Origin: Kalaharituber pfeilii
Lineage: Eukaryota; Ascomycota; Pezizomycetes; Pezizales; Pezizaceae
Assembly: GCA_015179045.1 (NCBI GenBank)
Contig: WHUZ01000119.1
Location: forward strand, 1 to 64,000
DNA: 64,000 nucleotides
Direction of reading: 5' to 3'
In this document: positions 23,339-35,600 of the stretch, piece by piece
How positions within the stretch are numbered: the first letter of the stretch is position 1
Layout of the letters: each line of letters begins with the position of its first letter
Notes under the pieces: generated by a model
Database searches by the model: none
What the model was told of the DNA's origin: nothing
The model's input: the letters and a program-made list of their open reading frames with translations, nothing else
Translations under genes and position numbers: made by a program

Positions 23339-23813
23339 CTCAACATCCTCGAAATCAGAAAAATTATCTAGAAAACTAGTAATTCTCATCTATCTAGGGC
23401 TGGTCTTTTTATTAAAAGTCAATATTGCATATACAGATCATGTGGGATGCAGTGCACCTTCAATTGTATAGAAGTAGTTTATGTTCCTGAGCTAATCTCT
23501 ATACCTTGATCTGACCTTCAGTGTTCCTAGACTCCTCAAGTGATTCAGGAATACCGGGACTTGAAGTAGTAGTAGTTGAAGCACTAGGAGTGGTAACAGT
23601 AACTCCTTCTGAGGTGCTAGGTATGACAGAAGAGACCTATGGCTCAATCTGCTATTGGAACCTTCTTCTACCCACCCCCCCTTCTAGTATTCAGACTCTC
23701 CTATCTCATGAACTAAAGATCTTTCCCAGCCCCAGCCTTGCATGTGAGTTCCTCCATGGTATCTTTTTGTAACTTGTTCAGCTGCAGCCATCTCTCTCTA
23801 TTTTCGTTCTTCT
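23339..23813. other. No gene recognised
   Basis: The sequence is AT-rich, with one 83-codon plus-strand frame that resembles nothing I know. The TPR pseudogene begins abruptly at its right edge. Confidence 0.4.
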
Positions 23814-24461
23814 AAAGGCACTGGGCACAGAACACCCAACCACTCTTACTACAGTCAACAACATTGCCGCTTTATTTCAAGATATGGGACAGCATGACAA
23901 AGCACTTGAGTACTTTCAGCGAGCATTGGTTGGACGTGAAAAGGCACTGGGCACAGAACACCCAACCACTCTTACTACAGTCAACAACATTGCCGCTTTA
24001 TTTTAAGATATGGGACAGCATGACAAAGCACTTGAGTACTTTCAGCGAGCATTGGTTGGACGTGAAAAGGCACTGGGCACAGAACACCCAGACACTCTTA
24101 CTACAGTCCACAACATTGGCAGGGTCTTCAAAGATATGGGACAGCATGACAAAGCACTAGAGTACTATCAGCGAGCATTGGTTGGATGCGAAAAGGCACT
24201 GGGCACAGAACACCCAAAACCCTTACTATAGTCAACAACATTGCTGTTTTATTCTATACTATGGGACAGTATGATAAAGCACTAGAGTACTATCAGCGGG
24301 CATTGGTGGGAAGACAAAAGGTACTGGGTTTAGACCACCCAGATACCCTTGTTACAATCAATTACATGGCCACTTTACTCGATGAAATCAGGCACTCTGA
24401 TCAGGCACAGAAATTGAGGGAGCGAACATCTCACGGAAGTTCCACCAATGCCAGGGAATAA
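23814..24461 (+). pseudogene. TPR pseudogene, copy of the NLR1 C-terminus
   Basis: Five or six TPR units of the NLR1 type follow one another (LGTEHPTTLTTVNNIA, GQHDKALEYFQRALVGR). The frame is broken by an in-frame TAA near 24003 and by a one-base deletion near 24212 (CACCCAAAACCC against CACCCAGACACCC). The final frame ends RERTSHGSSTNARE, matching the NLR1 tail with a few changes. No NB-ARC or HeLo coding sequence precedes it. The first two units are almost identical, suggesting repeat-level exchange after the copy arose. Confidence 0.88.
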
Positions 24462-24765
24462 GATAGCTTCAACGATTACGGAACAAGAGCGGTCGCGAAC
24501 GCGGTTCGGTAGTATCCCCAAATTAATTCGGTACTCTGTTCGAAGCGGTGTGTCGTAAGTTGGCTCTACTGGGGATCCTCAATTGACTATTCCAAGAGAA
24601 TTTTGTTTGTATCTACTTATGTACGTGTGATGACCAATGTCCACTCTTTATGTATATATATCCTTATCAACACTCCTTGTATATATGCTCTCTCACCGGT
24701 ACCTTATCGCGCATATGCATGTTAATGAACGGTAAGCAAAATCAACGTACCTTACCCGATTTCCT
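24462..24765. repeat. Duplicated 3' flank of the TPR copy
   Basis: The reverse complement is similar to 1566-1870 downstream of NLR1, which shows that the duplication extended past the stop codon. A GGTACC-containing segment marks the distal end of the similarity. Confidence 0.6.
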
Positions 24766-25974
24766 TATTCTAGACCGGGAAAGAGGCGGTATTGTACTTC
24801 CAGCACCTTTTGGGATGCAATGAATGGAGACGCCCCGGTTCGTCTATTCAATTCTCAAAAATTGCGTTGAGTTTTCTTTTTTTTTTTTTTTGGTAAATTG
24901 GATTTGATTTTTGGGTTATTGTTGCTGTTTAATAGCGGCTATTTGTCTTGGGCGCTGTCGCTGTTAGGATTACCCGTGATGAAACCTTGAACAGCCGATT
25001 TCGACAACCGAAAAGGTTCAAAGATACAAACGAATAAATAAGTACAGTACTCGGCGGTAGGAAAGTACTTAGAAGCGCTATGCTTGCATAATGTACGCTA
25101 GGTACCGGGGTCAAAAGTTGAAGTAGGTTGACCTTTTGTCGAAAAGTCTTCAGAACAATTGTATGGGTTTTTACACACAAAAATACGACACACGTAATTT
25201 CAACTGCATACAAGTCAATCCATTGTTGCATAATTACCACCCAACAGCCGTAACAGCAAAGCTGAGCTGGCACACTTCTAGCCAATGACAGGAGCTGTTC
25301 TTTTGTTCTTTTGCCCACTCTCCTGAGGATTTCCACCTTGTTTGTGCATTTCATCGTGCACAATAATAATTCTGATGCACTGAACTTGAGCAGTTCCTTG
25401 TTTGTGAATTTCATGACTGAAATCTTCATTTCGCTATTGTATGCAGGCTTCAGCAGGCGATTCGAGGCTGTGACTGGGAAATGGAGTTCTGTAAGTTGGT
25501 TGGAAAAACAAAGAATTAAAGTTTGTGAAGCATGTAAGAAACTACAGAAAATGCGTGTAGAATAACAAGTATTACATAACCAACAAGTCAACTCTATCCT
25601 AGCAACTATCCCCGTCACATTGTATGCAACTTTTTGCGCTTCTGAAGACTTACCCTTGCTCCCGAGTACGCAAACAAAATTAAATTGAAGGAAAGGTTCT
25701 ACGTATGTATGTAGGCGTGCAATGTAATGTCCCTCGATATGTACTACTGTACTAGATGGAGCAAGAAGCAATGCGGTAACTTAGTGGTGCTCAGACCGCG
25801 CCCTGTCGACGTACCACATCCCCGGCCCCTTCCCTGTTATAACTAAGAATAACTGGATCGCCAAGATCCCCGCACTACATCCAAGTGTAAGCCCCCTCAC
25901 AGAATCCTTCAACGACTAATATCTTAATCCCCCCAACCTCCTCAACGGCGGCCAAATCTCTCCCATTTCCTTCT
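24766..25974. other. No convincing gene; long frame of doubtful meaning
   Basis: A 280-codon minus-strand frame (25771-24929) lacks an ATG at its start and has no recognisable domain. An overlapping plus-strand frame at 25311-25565 follows two short direct repeats (TCCTTGTTTGTG(A/C)ATTTCAT). I do not call either. Confidence 0.35.
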
Positions 25975-28058
25975 CTATCTGCCCTCCTCCAACCTTAACT
26001 GAGCCTTCTCCTCTCTCGGCATTAGTGTTATGCATTTTGACCTGGTCTCCGTCCGTCTCTGTTTTCCCAGCTGCGTTGCGTTGTTGTTGTTGTTGTGTAC
26101 TTGTTTGTGGCGCCGTGGGGCCGCTACGCGGAATTGAAAATGGCGGGGTGGTACATACCCCTTTGAGTTCCGAGGTCTTTGTCTCAATTTTTCGTGAGAT
26201 AGTTTAGGTGCGCGTTTGCGTGCAGGTGGTAGTGGACGCGCGGAGGTAGATGCACTCTGGATAGGTACTGACTTCGAAATATCCGTCTCACCCGCTACCG
26301 GTACTTGTGAAACATTCCCAACAGAACCTTGGGGAACTCGAGCCTGTGCCGACATAATTCTACTCCATACAGAAGTGCCCAAGGGTGCCAACGGTGGGAT
26401 TTGAACCATTTCCGACATCCCGCTCTTCCTCGACTTCCTCCTAGTATTGCCAACGTCTTGGGGGCTCAATGCGCCCCTCATCACAGGGACGATCGTCTCT
26501 TCCTTTCCTTTGTAACCGTCTTCCACGAGCGTCCACACATTGTCATCGGGGCACGCGAGGATTTTAACATTGTTGTTGATTCCGGCTGCGGAGCTGGCTT
26601 TGGTGTCCGTAGCCGGGGTGGACAAGCCCTCCCAAAATCCGAAGTTTGCTTTTGCGGTGGTTGGATGTGATAGCTGTGCATGCGCAGGTAGCGGGGGAGT
26701 TGTAGCTTTGGGGATTTCAGAAAGTCGAGGTGATGGAGGCGGGGCCATTGCAATTGTCACTCCTTGCTTCCTCAACTCAACCATTTCCCAATCATGACGC
26801 TTGTGCGATTTCGAGTGCGACTCTGACCTGCGGCATCGCTTATCTTTCCCCTCTTTCCCCGATTCATCCTCCCTACCATCAGTCTGCGGTTCCATCGTCG
26901 CTCCACCATCACAGTAGACGCCACTCCACTCCTTGTGAACCTGTTTCGCCATCCCTGTCTCCATCCGCACATCCCCTGCTCCCACAGAGACGGTCCTCGG
27001 CGACATCGGAGGTGGAGTTTTTGGTATCTCCGGGGGGTGTACACTTGCCTTCCCTGCTTCTCATCAGAGGTAAAACTGGAGTCAATACCCAACTTCTCCG
27101 TAGTCTCCAGAATCGAGATATATCTGCTCATATCTTCCTTTGCGGGCGCTGACAGTGTAGATTTGGTAGTATCTTGCTTCTTGCGCTGCCGCCGATCCAC
27201 CATGATGCCGACTAAAGCACCAAGACCACCTGCACATGCGCCGAGTGCTATGTCCCGAAGAAGCCCACCACCTCCGCTGTGGGAGGTGGTTGTGGTGATA
27301 GTTTTCTCCGCTTTGTTGGGAATATAGGAATTCGGTGCCTGTGTGATGACTGGGACGCTTCCACTGGCTTCACTATATGCAGTACCTGCGGCGGTACATA
27401 CGCCCTTTTCGAGCTCGGAATACTTCTTTGATTTGCTCTTCCGACACATTTCGTGACTGGCGCTCTTGTTCTCCATTCTTTCCCTTCTCCTTCGCTGCCT
27501 CTTTTCCTCACAGCACTTACACTCACTTCCGATTTTGGACTTTGATCTCCGCTTCGATTTTTCCATTATCTTCCTCCTTCGTCCCTTCTTCCTCATCCCT
27601 CGCTGCTCTTCCTGCTGTGTTTCGAAGAGGATAGGTGTCAACACTTCATTCTCATCCATCTTCATCTCTCCCTGTTTTCTCTGCTGCCTGTGTATATTTG
27701 CCCTATGTTCGCAGCGGGAAATGTCAATGTCTATGTCGGCTTCGGTGCCACTGTCGATGTTGGGAGAATATGGAGGTGGGGATGATGGCGGAGGGTGTGA
27801 AGAGGGTTGCGCAAAATGCATAGGATGGGAGATGAAATGATGGTTGTGATGATGACTATGATGGCGATGATGGCTGTCTTGTTGGCGCTCACATTGACAG
27901 TGCTGAGGGCAATACCGAACACAAGCCCTGCTGTCCCCGCACTCTGACACCCCGCACGCAGTATAATCCGGCGAATATCCAAACTTCACATCCCGAAATC
28001 CAAAAGGCAAAGGGTCGAATGTTAGCTCAAAGCCCGCAGCTCGAATGTCGATAGGCAC
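25975..28058 (-). CDS. Low-complexity protein with a Gly-rich segment (unknown), frame broken
   Basis: I do not recognise the family. From 28058 (or an acceptor just upstream, CTACACAG) the frame begins with FELTFDPLPFGFRDVKFGYSP and a Cys-rich patch, then a His-rich stretch and a Lys/Arg-rich segment (about residues 150-210). A Gly-rich ALGACAGGLGALVGIMVDRR that could be a membrane or glycine-zipper helix follows. Near 27032-27037 (a six-base G run) the natural continuation switches frame into 27006-25975. That part is rich in Pro and Lys and ends at a TAG/TGA-bounded frame at 25975. Reading continues sensibly across the switch (PEIPKTPPPMSPR), so either a one-base indel or an unresolved short intron lies there. 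It is probably one locus with the pieces upstream to 31 kb. Confidence 0.5.
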
Positions 28059-29103
28059 AGGGAGTGGGCAATATATGCTCTCTGGTACTGTGTAGGAGAG
28101 GGAAGATAGATTATGGAAGAGTCAACTATGATTCCATTCGGAGCTTGCTGTTGTGGAGAGGAGTAATAGAGTTCATTCACGACTTCTTCTTCAGAGACTG
28201 GTTCTAGATCTAGGGATGACGATGAAGCCTCGTTTCTGCTACCGCTGCTCTCTACAATTCCCGTCTCAGTTCGAAAAGCCTCACCCTCGCTGAGGCTTTT
28301 TGTGTCCGCCGATTGCCTTCCTTCGTTGGAATCTAAAGTGTGTGTTAATAGGCTTCTCTCCACTTCTTTGTTGTCCTCCGCAATCTCGCAACTGTCGATT
28401 CGTGCCTCTTGCTCCTCCCTCTCACAGGCATTATGGGAACTACCGATGGAATCATTTCTCACAAGTCCAAATACCTCCGCATTATCTGGAATGGCCTGTT
28501 TTTCCTTAGCTCTCACCCCTCGATTTCCTTCTGCAACGTCTCTTTCCCCGCTTTTGCGGCTTCCGTGAACGTGACCTTTTTCGCGGGACGTTTCTCAAAT
28601 ATACCCCTTTCCTTAGCTACCTTCACTGGCTCCTTTTTCTCTGGACACCAAACCCCCACACCCTGGTTCTTTGGTATGGAGTCCCATGAGGTGGATCTGG
28701 ACTGTGAATCGGAGGCCAAATCCGAATCCGAATCTGACGAGCTTGAGGAACTTGTTGAACTAGACTGCGAGATGGACTCTTTTGATGAGGATGAGGATGA
28801 CGATGAGGATGACGATGACGATGATGATGATGAAGATGATGCGGAAGAGGAGGAGGATGATGAAGGTGACGTTATGCACGAACCCCGGAAGTCATTGCGC
28901 AAAACTTCAACCAAACTCTCGTCCGATGTCGACTCCCACTCCGATTCCGGTTCCTCCCCTAGTTTATCTATTCGAGCGAAAGCAGATGCCTTGGGATGCT
29001 GTAAATCGATGGAAAACGTTACAGTTTTCTGGTGATCAGCCTTTATGAGGACCTTATTACTCTGTTCAACAACTTCGACTATTCCCAATCCGATCTGTTG
29101 CAA
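28022..29103 (-). CDS. Ser-rich acidic protein segment, same locus
   Basis: The frame at 29103-28513 opens KTVTFSIDLQ, then a tract of about 30 consecutive serines and Ser-Asp runs, and ends KKVTFTEAAKAGKETLQ. It then reaches a TGA, but a +1 shift at GAGGGGTGAG leads into 28516-28022 (KEKQAIPDNAEVFGLV...EPVSEEEVVNELYY). The two KVTF-like motifs flank the Ser tract. The open reading and codon texture suggest real protein, but the gene model is uncertain and may contain an indel or a tiny intron. No function can be assigned. Confidence 0.45.
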
Positions 29104-29132
29104 ATTTCCGAAATTTTGATGTTGTGAGTGTG

Positions 29133-29345
29133 TTAGTACTGGAGATGGGATGGGAATGCAGGTGGAGGTGGCTGGGGTGGGGGATCTGGTGAGACGTGTG
29201 CCGGGGATAACGCTTGTGGTGACACAGGTGGTGGTTTGGAGGCGACCGTATTCTTGCCGGGACTATCTTTATCTCGTACTTCGACCACTTGCGGGGGATT
29301 TATGTCAGTAATTTGAAAATCAAAAGTCACTATGATCCCTTGCAA
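29133..29345 (-). CDS. Small Pro-rich segment, probable internal exon
   Basis: It encodes IIVTFDFQITDINPPQVVEVRDKDSPGKN-type sequence (first part) then a Pro/Ser-rich stretch. On the minus strand a TACTAAC branch-like motif and a CAACAG acceptor lie between its end and the Ser-rich piece starting near 29090, which suggests the two are spliced together. Confidence 0.35.
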   Translation of the reverse strand: MQGIIVTFDFQITDINPPQVVEVRDKDSPGKNTVASKPPPVSPQALSPAHVSPDPPPQPPPPAFPSHLQY

Positions 29346-29756
29346 CTAATTGATACACAGCATATAGACAGAGCGGACATATCAGAAAGCACAATCAATT
29401 ATATCAACCCTTTTGAGAGAGTATGCCACCTTGTGTCGAAGATTTTCACAAAATAGAAAGAGAAACCAATATACAAAATGAAAATCGCTAACAGATATGA
29501 TGCAAGGAGCTCCAACAGCAAAAAATATGAATCAACTTTCTTCCTCCACCTCCACCGCACCATCTGAGTCCAGTGAACCCTGTTTGATGTTGATTAAATT
29601 GCGGCAAAACCAACAATAACTGAACAGCCAGCTATTAAAAGTCACATGTCTGATTATGAAGAGAAAATAACCTCCGCAGACTTTTCGAATTCCATTTGAT
29701 CAAGCAAGCCAGCCAAGAAAGAAGCAAGCCAAAAAAAAAAAAAGGCGTTTACTCAC

Positions 29757-30868
29757 CCCGTCCACTGGCACTACCTCCGCTGGACACCTTATGATACATT
29801 TGACGATGTCGGCTACGCTTTGACATTTTTTTGGGCTCCACAAATGTCGTCCCCACCCCCATTCCATTCTGCACACCAATTGCTGCATGCACAACCGGAT
29901 ACGGTGGATAGAATCCAGGGTATGCGATGGGAGGCGGTGGTGGTGGTGGTGGTGGTGGTGTGGTGGTGGTGGTGGTGGTGGTGGTGGTGGTGGTGGTGGT
30001 GGTGGTGGTGGTGGTGGTGGTGGTGGTGGTGGTGGTGGTGGTGTGGTGGTGGTGGTGGTGGTGGTGGTGGTGGTGGTGGTGGTGGTGGTGGTGGTGGTGG
30101 TGGTGGTGGTGGTGGCGCAGGAGGTGGAATGGGGGCGGATGCTGGTTTCTCCTTTTCCTCCTTCTGTTTTTCTTTTTCCATCGAAATCACGGCTGGGGGT
30201 GGGGGAGGCGAAGTCGCTGGAGCCGGAGGCTTTACCGCTGCCTGTGCAATCTGCAACTGCCTGATTGCCTCTTGCATCTCCTTCAGAACCTTCTCCATCT
30301 TCTCCTGTGCTTGAACTTGCACTGGAGCTGGTACCGGAAACGGGAACCCAGTGACTGCGCCATTGGGTGTATAGTGATAGTAGTATCCTGCTCCGAAGTT
30401 TGCTCCCGCCTGTGATGGAGGTGGAGGTGCAGGGGCTTCTACATTAGCATTCTTTTGCTCCGGCTTGGGTTCTGGTGGCTTCGGTGCCTCCTCCTGCTTC
30501 TTCTTTTCAGATTCTTTGGAAGGTGGCGTGGAGTGGTGATGGTGAGTGTGGTAGTGGACAGCAGAGTGGGGGGGTTGTTTCTCCTGCTTTTGAATGGATT
30601 CCGTCTTTTGCGCTGCAGGTGCATCCGGCTTTGGAGTCTCGGAAGAAGAAGATGAGAGGGTGCCGACTGGGATGAAAGTCGTAGTGACAACCATGCTTTC
30701 CTTCTTCTCTGGTGCCTGTGGTGGAGGGGGAGGGGCAGGGGCAGGAGGTTTTGGTACTTGCGCTGGTGGGGCTGCCGGGGGTGCCGGGGGTGCCAGGGAT
30801 GCCGAGGGTGCAGGGGCGATAGGGATCATCGCCAGTGGAGGAGGGATGGGGAACAGGCTTCGACGCAT
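29757..30868 (-). CDS. Pro-rich protein with expanded (GGT/ACC)n tract
   Basis: From an ATG at 30868 the frame is strongly Pro-rich (APPAPPAAPPAQVPKPPAPA), with a short helical segment EKMEKVLKEMQEAIRQLQ and a GYYYHYTPNGAVTG stretch. It then enters the ACC microsatellite. Two 2-bp irregularities in the repeat change poly-Pro to poly-His to poly-Thr. After the repeat, the frame that looks biological reads PIAYPGFYPPYPVVHAAIG, continues to VSSGGSASGR and ends on a GTGAGT donor at 29756. So the natural protein is probably poly-Pro throughout, and the two irregularities are real mutations or assembly errors. An upstream first exon starting near 31033 (MPNYLWPPPFISPPMPV) is possible but its splice phase does not fit. 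Confidence 0.45.
29936..30115. repeat. (GGT)n microsatellite, about 180 bp
   Basis: The tract is almost pure GGT on the plus strand, with two GGTGTGG interruptions (near 29960 and 30040). Repeat-length error is likely in any assembly of this tract. Confidence 0.95.
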
Positions 30869-31033
30869 GTCAGTTTCTGCCTACACACAAGACTAAAGCG
30901 GACACCTCGCTCTGCTTCCGGGCTCGGGAAAGGCAGGAGGCAACTCACTGCATATCCGCCACCAGCACTGGCGGGAACTGTACTGGCATTGGGGGGGAGA
31001 TGAAGGGCGGAGGCCACAGATAGTTTGGCATGG

Positions 31034-31774
31034 TGGAGGATTATGCTCCGAAGGCTGCCGTCCTTGGTGAGTATGGCTTGGATGAGTGGGGAGGGGGGAG
31101 GGGGGTGGGGAGAGGGGGTGAACGGGGAGGGGCGCTATCGGGGCGTCCTGTTAGGGCGATAGAATACTGTGACTGCGTTCTGCGTCACGGTATTCTCAGG
31201 TCCCATTGAATGGTCCATGATATACTACTTCGTTGGGCTAGCGCCTGCGGAAGTCTTGGCAGCGGAAGGAAATCCCGGCACCAAGAAGGAGTTGGCTGCA
31301 AGCAGCAGCGGGGTTTGACTATGACATCCTAAAGGCTTCCATATTCTGTTTTAGTGGTTTCGAGATAATATTTCTGGACTTTCATCGGTCAGGGCCCTGA
31401 GCACTCATTGGCAACATAGTTGTAGTCTCGTAACCAGGTTTAGTCAGCAGTCGAGATAGTTGCTTCCCATGAATGAATACAGGTCAGGTGACCTCCTTGG
31501 CATGTTACATAAGTACAAGTCTAGTACTAGGCTGCAAATACCACCGGACTCTGCGGCACCGTACATCCATCAATTCGGCACAAGTAGCTGATTTCGTGGA
31601 ATATATTGTGAGCTGCGAAAATTAGTTCGCACTACGAAGCTAGTTTGCACGTATTCCCATGCTGCCTCCCAAGTCGCCCACGACTTAGCATATCTACATA
31701 AATATCTCTGTCGAATACGGCTTATCTCCTATCGATACATACCTATAACCTGTTCAGAATACATTCTCTTGTGT
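31034..31774. other. No gene recognised
   Basis: A G-rich stretch (31083-31130) is followed by sequence with only short frames. CTGACT/TGACTATGACATCC-type fragments give no protein match that I recognise. Confidence 0.4.
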
Positions 31775-31985
31775 AAACTAGAAGTGACAGTCCCCTTAAC
31801 GTCCTTGAGTGTGACATTGCTAATTGGGACACCTGAGGTTGACTTTCCTGTGGCCATGGGTGAACCATTCTGGTAATCTTGCTCAATCACGATTCCGTAT
31901 TTAGTGATGTTCTTCAAAGTGATATCCGCGTAGGTGAAATTGGAGATGGAGCCGGTCGCGCTGTAGACGGTCTTGGTGCGCACCC
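31775..31985 (-). pseudogene. Endopolygalacturonase (GH28) exon fragment
   Basis: One exon encodes GVRTKTVYSATGSISNFTY, then ADITLKNITKYGIVIEQDY, then a SGVPISNVTLKDVKGTVTSS-like end. This is the parallel beta-helix C-terminal half typical of fungal GH28 endopolygalacturonases (the [G/N]VRIKT and YGIVIEQDY motifs). GH28 enzymes hydrolyse pectin outside the cell. An acceptor ATGCAG at 31986 with a TACTAAC branch motif just upstream supports a genuine exon. The catalytic NTD, DD and GHG motifs and the following exon are not found nearby, so it appears to be a remnant. Confidence 0.65.
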
Positions 31986-32671
31986 CTGCATAACCATGGA
32001 AAGTTAGTATTTTCAGGGTGGGAATCGTAAAGCAATGACCGCAACTATAGCTACATATATCACATGACTTCACCTTACAAGCTGACTTGAACTCTATCTC
32101 GAAACTCCAGAACTGGCGACCAGATATTCTACTACGTGCAGCACCATGGGAGGCCTGCTACCGAAATCCCTAGGTCTAAGTATCCCTAGAAAATCAGAAC
32201 AATCGGAGTAGGAATATGCGCCAAGAATTCATCTCATCCTGCGTACCCCGCTTTGTTGTGTAGAAACCTGCACTTATCCGAATTCGGCCACCCTCAGCCT
32301 TTTCAACCACATCGCACATCTCCCTCTCTCCAGGCGCAAGGCAGTGAAATTGGACACCGCCACCAGATTCCACTCCACGACCTTCCCTTTCCCATATCCC
32401 TCCACCTCTCTCTTCTCCTTCCTCCACACCTTAACTCTCTGCCGCACCCCACTCCCGGTGGCCACTTCTCTCCCGTTCTGCGCCGTCCCCTTCCTCGAGT
32501 CCCCTTACTCGCTCATAGTCTGAACCGCTCTATACATCTACGAATCTGCATTCATTCCAAAATCCAAACTTACCCCCGGTGCCGAGTCTCTAACGGAATT
32601 GGCATATCTTATTAGTATACCTTTACAATACATATCCCGAATCTGATCACATATTCTTACAGCATCGGGAA
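31986..32671. other. No complete gene; NLR3 upstream region
   Basis: The first 90 bases are probably the intron of the polygalacturonase remnant. The rest holds short frames only and should include the NLR3 promoter. Confidence 0.4.
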
Positions 32672-35600
32672 ATGGATCCCTTTTCCATTTCGACTGGAGT
32701 TGCTGGCTTCTTCTCCTTAGCGCTTGAGCTTGGGAAGATCCTCAGCAATTATACGAGCCAGGTCAATTCTGCTCCGAAGGATGCTCATGACTTACTCACT
32801 GAAATTACTGCACTGAGTCACACTCTCAAACAGCTGATTACCTTCCTGACAGAGCAAGATGTCAAAGGGAATTTTCACCAAACTTCTGCTCTTTGTATCG
32901 TAATTGAGATCTGTAAGAGCAAGATTGAAAGGCTTCACCCAAAATTAGTCAAGTTTCGAGTATCAGGGGGGTTTAGTGACCGCTTGAAATGGCCATTCAA
33001 GAGAGAAGAGTGTGTAGAGATAGTCCAAACATTGCATCGCTGCACTCAAACAATCGAATTTTCGTTGACTATTGCGAACTGGTATTTCCAATTCCCTTGA
33101 CATTTGCATTTCCAAATACTAAATAATCATAGTGAACTTCTATCGAAGACATCCGGAGAGGTCATGACTGGCTTATCGCAGCAAAAGCAGCAAATAGACT
33201 CCGTTATGTCATTGTTTCCTGTTATCCCAGATCAAATGTCAAAGATGAGCACAACCCTTGGTGAGGTCTTGGGTTTCGTCTCAACGCTTGATCAACTAGC
33301 TATCGATATGCAGCAAATCAAGCTTAGTGTACAGAACTTGCAGCTGAATATGGATGGTGCGTGTACTTACTACTATTTTCCTTTGATTTTTGGTGTGGCT
33401 TATATATATACTTACTGCCTTTTTCAGTGGAGAACACCGAAAAACTCCTGGCATGGTTGTCACCACTTGAGCCACAGAAACGACATCAAGATGTCAAATC
33501 TAGCCGACTCAAAAATACCGGAACTTGGATTCTTCAGACAGACCAATTTAAGTCTTGGCTATCTAGCAGTGTTGAAAGGCCAAGTGAACGCATTCTAGGT
33601 TGTTATGGGATGCCTGGGGCTGGGAAAACAGTCATTGCGTATATACTCCCAGCTGCTGTTTTGAATTTATTGCTGCCCATATGTCATTACAGCTTCGCTA
33701 ACGGTTCTTGAAGGTCTGTTGTCATTGATCATCTATATCTCGAAGTCGAGCAACCAAGAGCAGCTATCGTCTACATCTACTGTGACTATCGGGACCAGAG
33801 AGACCAAGTTCCTTTACACCTTGTTGGAAGCCTCGTAAAGCAATTGGTACTGAGACTCTCCTCATCTTCTCAACCATTACCTGAGATGATCACCAAGAAG
33901 TTCGCATCTGCTAGGACGTCAAGTGCAAGGCTACAACTTGATGATGCCAGAGCTATGCTGAAGGATCTTTTACAAAAACTTGACATCACCTTTATCTGCA
34001 TTGACGCAATGGATGAGTTGGGAGACCAAACAAGAATAGAGTTTCTTACATTGATCAAGGATATTTTGCACATGGAGCATTTCAGTTCTGAAACCCAATC
34101 TAACAGCATGGTACGGTTATTGTTCACTGGGCGGCCAAATGTTAAGGACCAAGTGTGTCAGGTTCTGGGGAGACAATTGAGGTCGTTAAAGATTGTGGCT
34201 AAGGATGATGACATCCGGAGATACCTTACGCATAAGATTGATAGCGATCCGACTCCTGACGCTATGAATAGCAAGCTCAAGGATGAAGTATTACAGGTAT
34301 TATTGGAAAAGTCTCAAGGAATGTAAGTTTTAAACGTGCCATATAAATTAAGTTGATATTGATCTATTTTGTCAGGTTTCTACTCCCTGCGTTACACATT
34401 AACATGATTTTGCAAAAACCAACGATTAGGAAGCGACGAGATGCACTACTCAAGCTACCAACTGGTCTCTATGCTGCCTATGAGATAACTATATCCAGAA
34501 TTCAACAATCAGCCCGTAGAGCCGAGCTAGGTATGAAAGTGCTCATGTGGGTATGCCTGGCCGAAAGACCATTACGAGTGAAAGAACTCCGCCATGCATT
34601 GGCTGTGGAGGACGAAGACGCAGCCCTGGATAAGGAGAATATTCCTTCTGAGAAGACGCTCCTTGACTGCTGCTATGGCTTAGTCGTTATTGACGATGAG
34701 AGCTCCACCGTGCGTCTAGTGCACTATACACTCCAAGAATATTTTAAGTCACATAGCGAAAATCACTTTCCAACTGGCCATATTTCCCTCGCGAGGACGT
34801 GTTTAACGTACTTGAATTTCAGTCCTTTAGCTTGTCCTTGTTGGTCAGTTACTAAGCTCGATCAACTTAAAACAGACTTCCCGTTGCTGAAGTATGCTTC
34901 TTGTCAGTGGGGCCACCACGCGCGAAAGCAGTGTGATGGGTCTGTAGAGGCACTGGCTACCAAGCTGCTTCGGCTACATCATCCTGCAGGAGTTCAGCTA
35001 TTGAGCCGAGTTCTTGACCGTGACCGTGACTACTATATCAGTATCTACGATGACGGGTGGAATATTACCTTTTGCGGGATACATGCCGTTGCATACTTTG
35101 GAGTTGAGAGTATTCTGCAAGTGTTACCACAAGCTTCAAACCCAAATTTAACCGCCCAACGCAGGGATAGTGTCAGTCCGTTGGTTTATGCGATCTGGTA
35201 CTTCCGCAACGAGGCTGTAGTGCGCTTGCTTCTTGAACGAGCCGATGTCGAAGCCGATTCACAGGATGCCAATAGGAGGACTGCACTTTCATATGCTGCT
35301 GAGAAAGGCCATGAGGCTGTAGTACGCTTGCTTCTTGAACGAGCCGATGTCGAACCCGATTTACAGGATAAAATGGGCCGGACTCCGCTTTCATATGCTG
35401 CTGAGAAAGGCCATGAGGCTGTAGTACGCTTGCTTCTTGAACGAGCCGATGTCGAAGCCGATTTACAGGATAAAATGGGCCGGACTCCGCTTTCATATGC
35501 TGCTGAGAAAGGCCATGAGGCTGTAGTACGCTTGCTTCTTGAACGAGCCGATGTAGAAGCCAATTCACAGGATGACAGTAGCTGCACTCCGCTTTATATG

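Noticed and set aside
24929..25771. 280-codon minus-strand open frame
   Set aside because: No ATG at its start, no domain, no codon pattern or splice support; an overlapping plus-strand frame is equally open.
26385..26420. tRNA-like T-arm sequence GGTGGGATTTGAACC
   Set aside because: No matching acceptor stem or anticodon arm; it lies inside a coding frame reading MVQIPPLAPLG.
28409..29048. Plus-strand Asp/Glu-rich and Met-rich frames
   Set aside because: They are antisense shadows of the Ser/Asp-rich minus-strand coding tract.
29820..30415. Plus-strand Gly-, Val- and Trp-rich frames
   Set aside because: They are readings of the GGT microsatellite in three frames, not genes.
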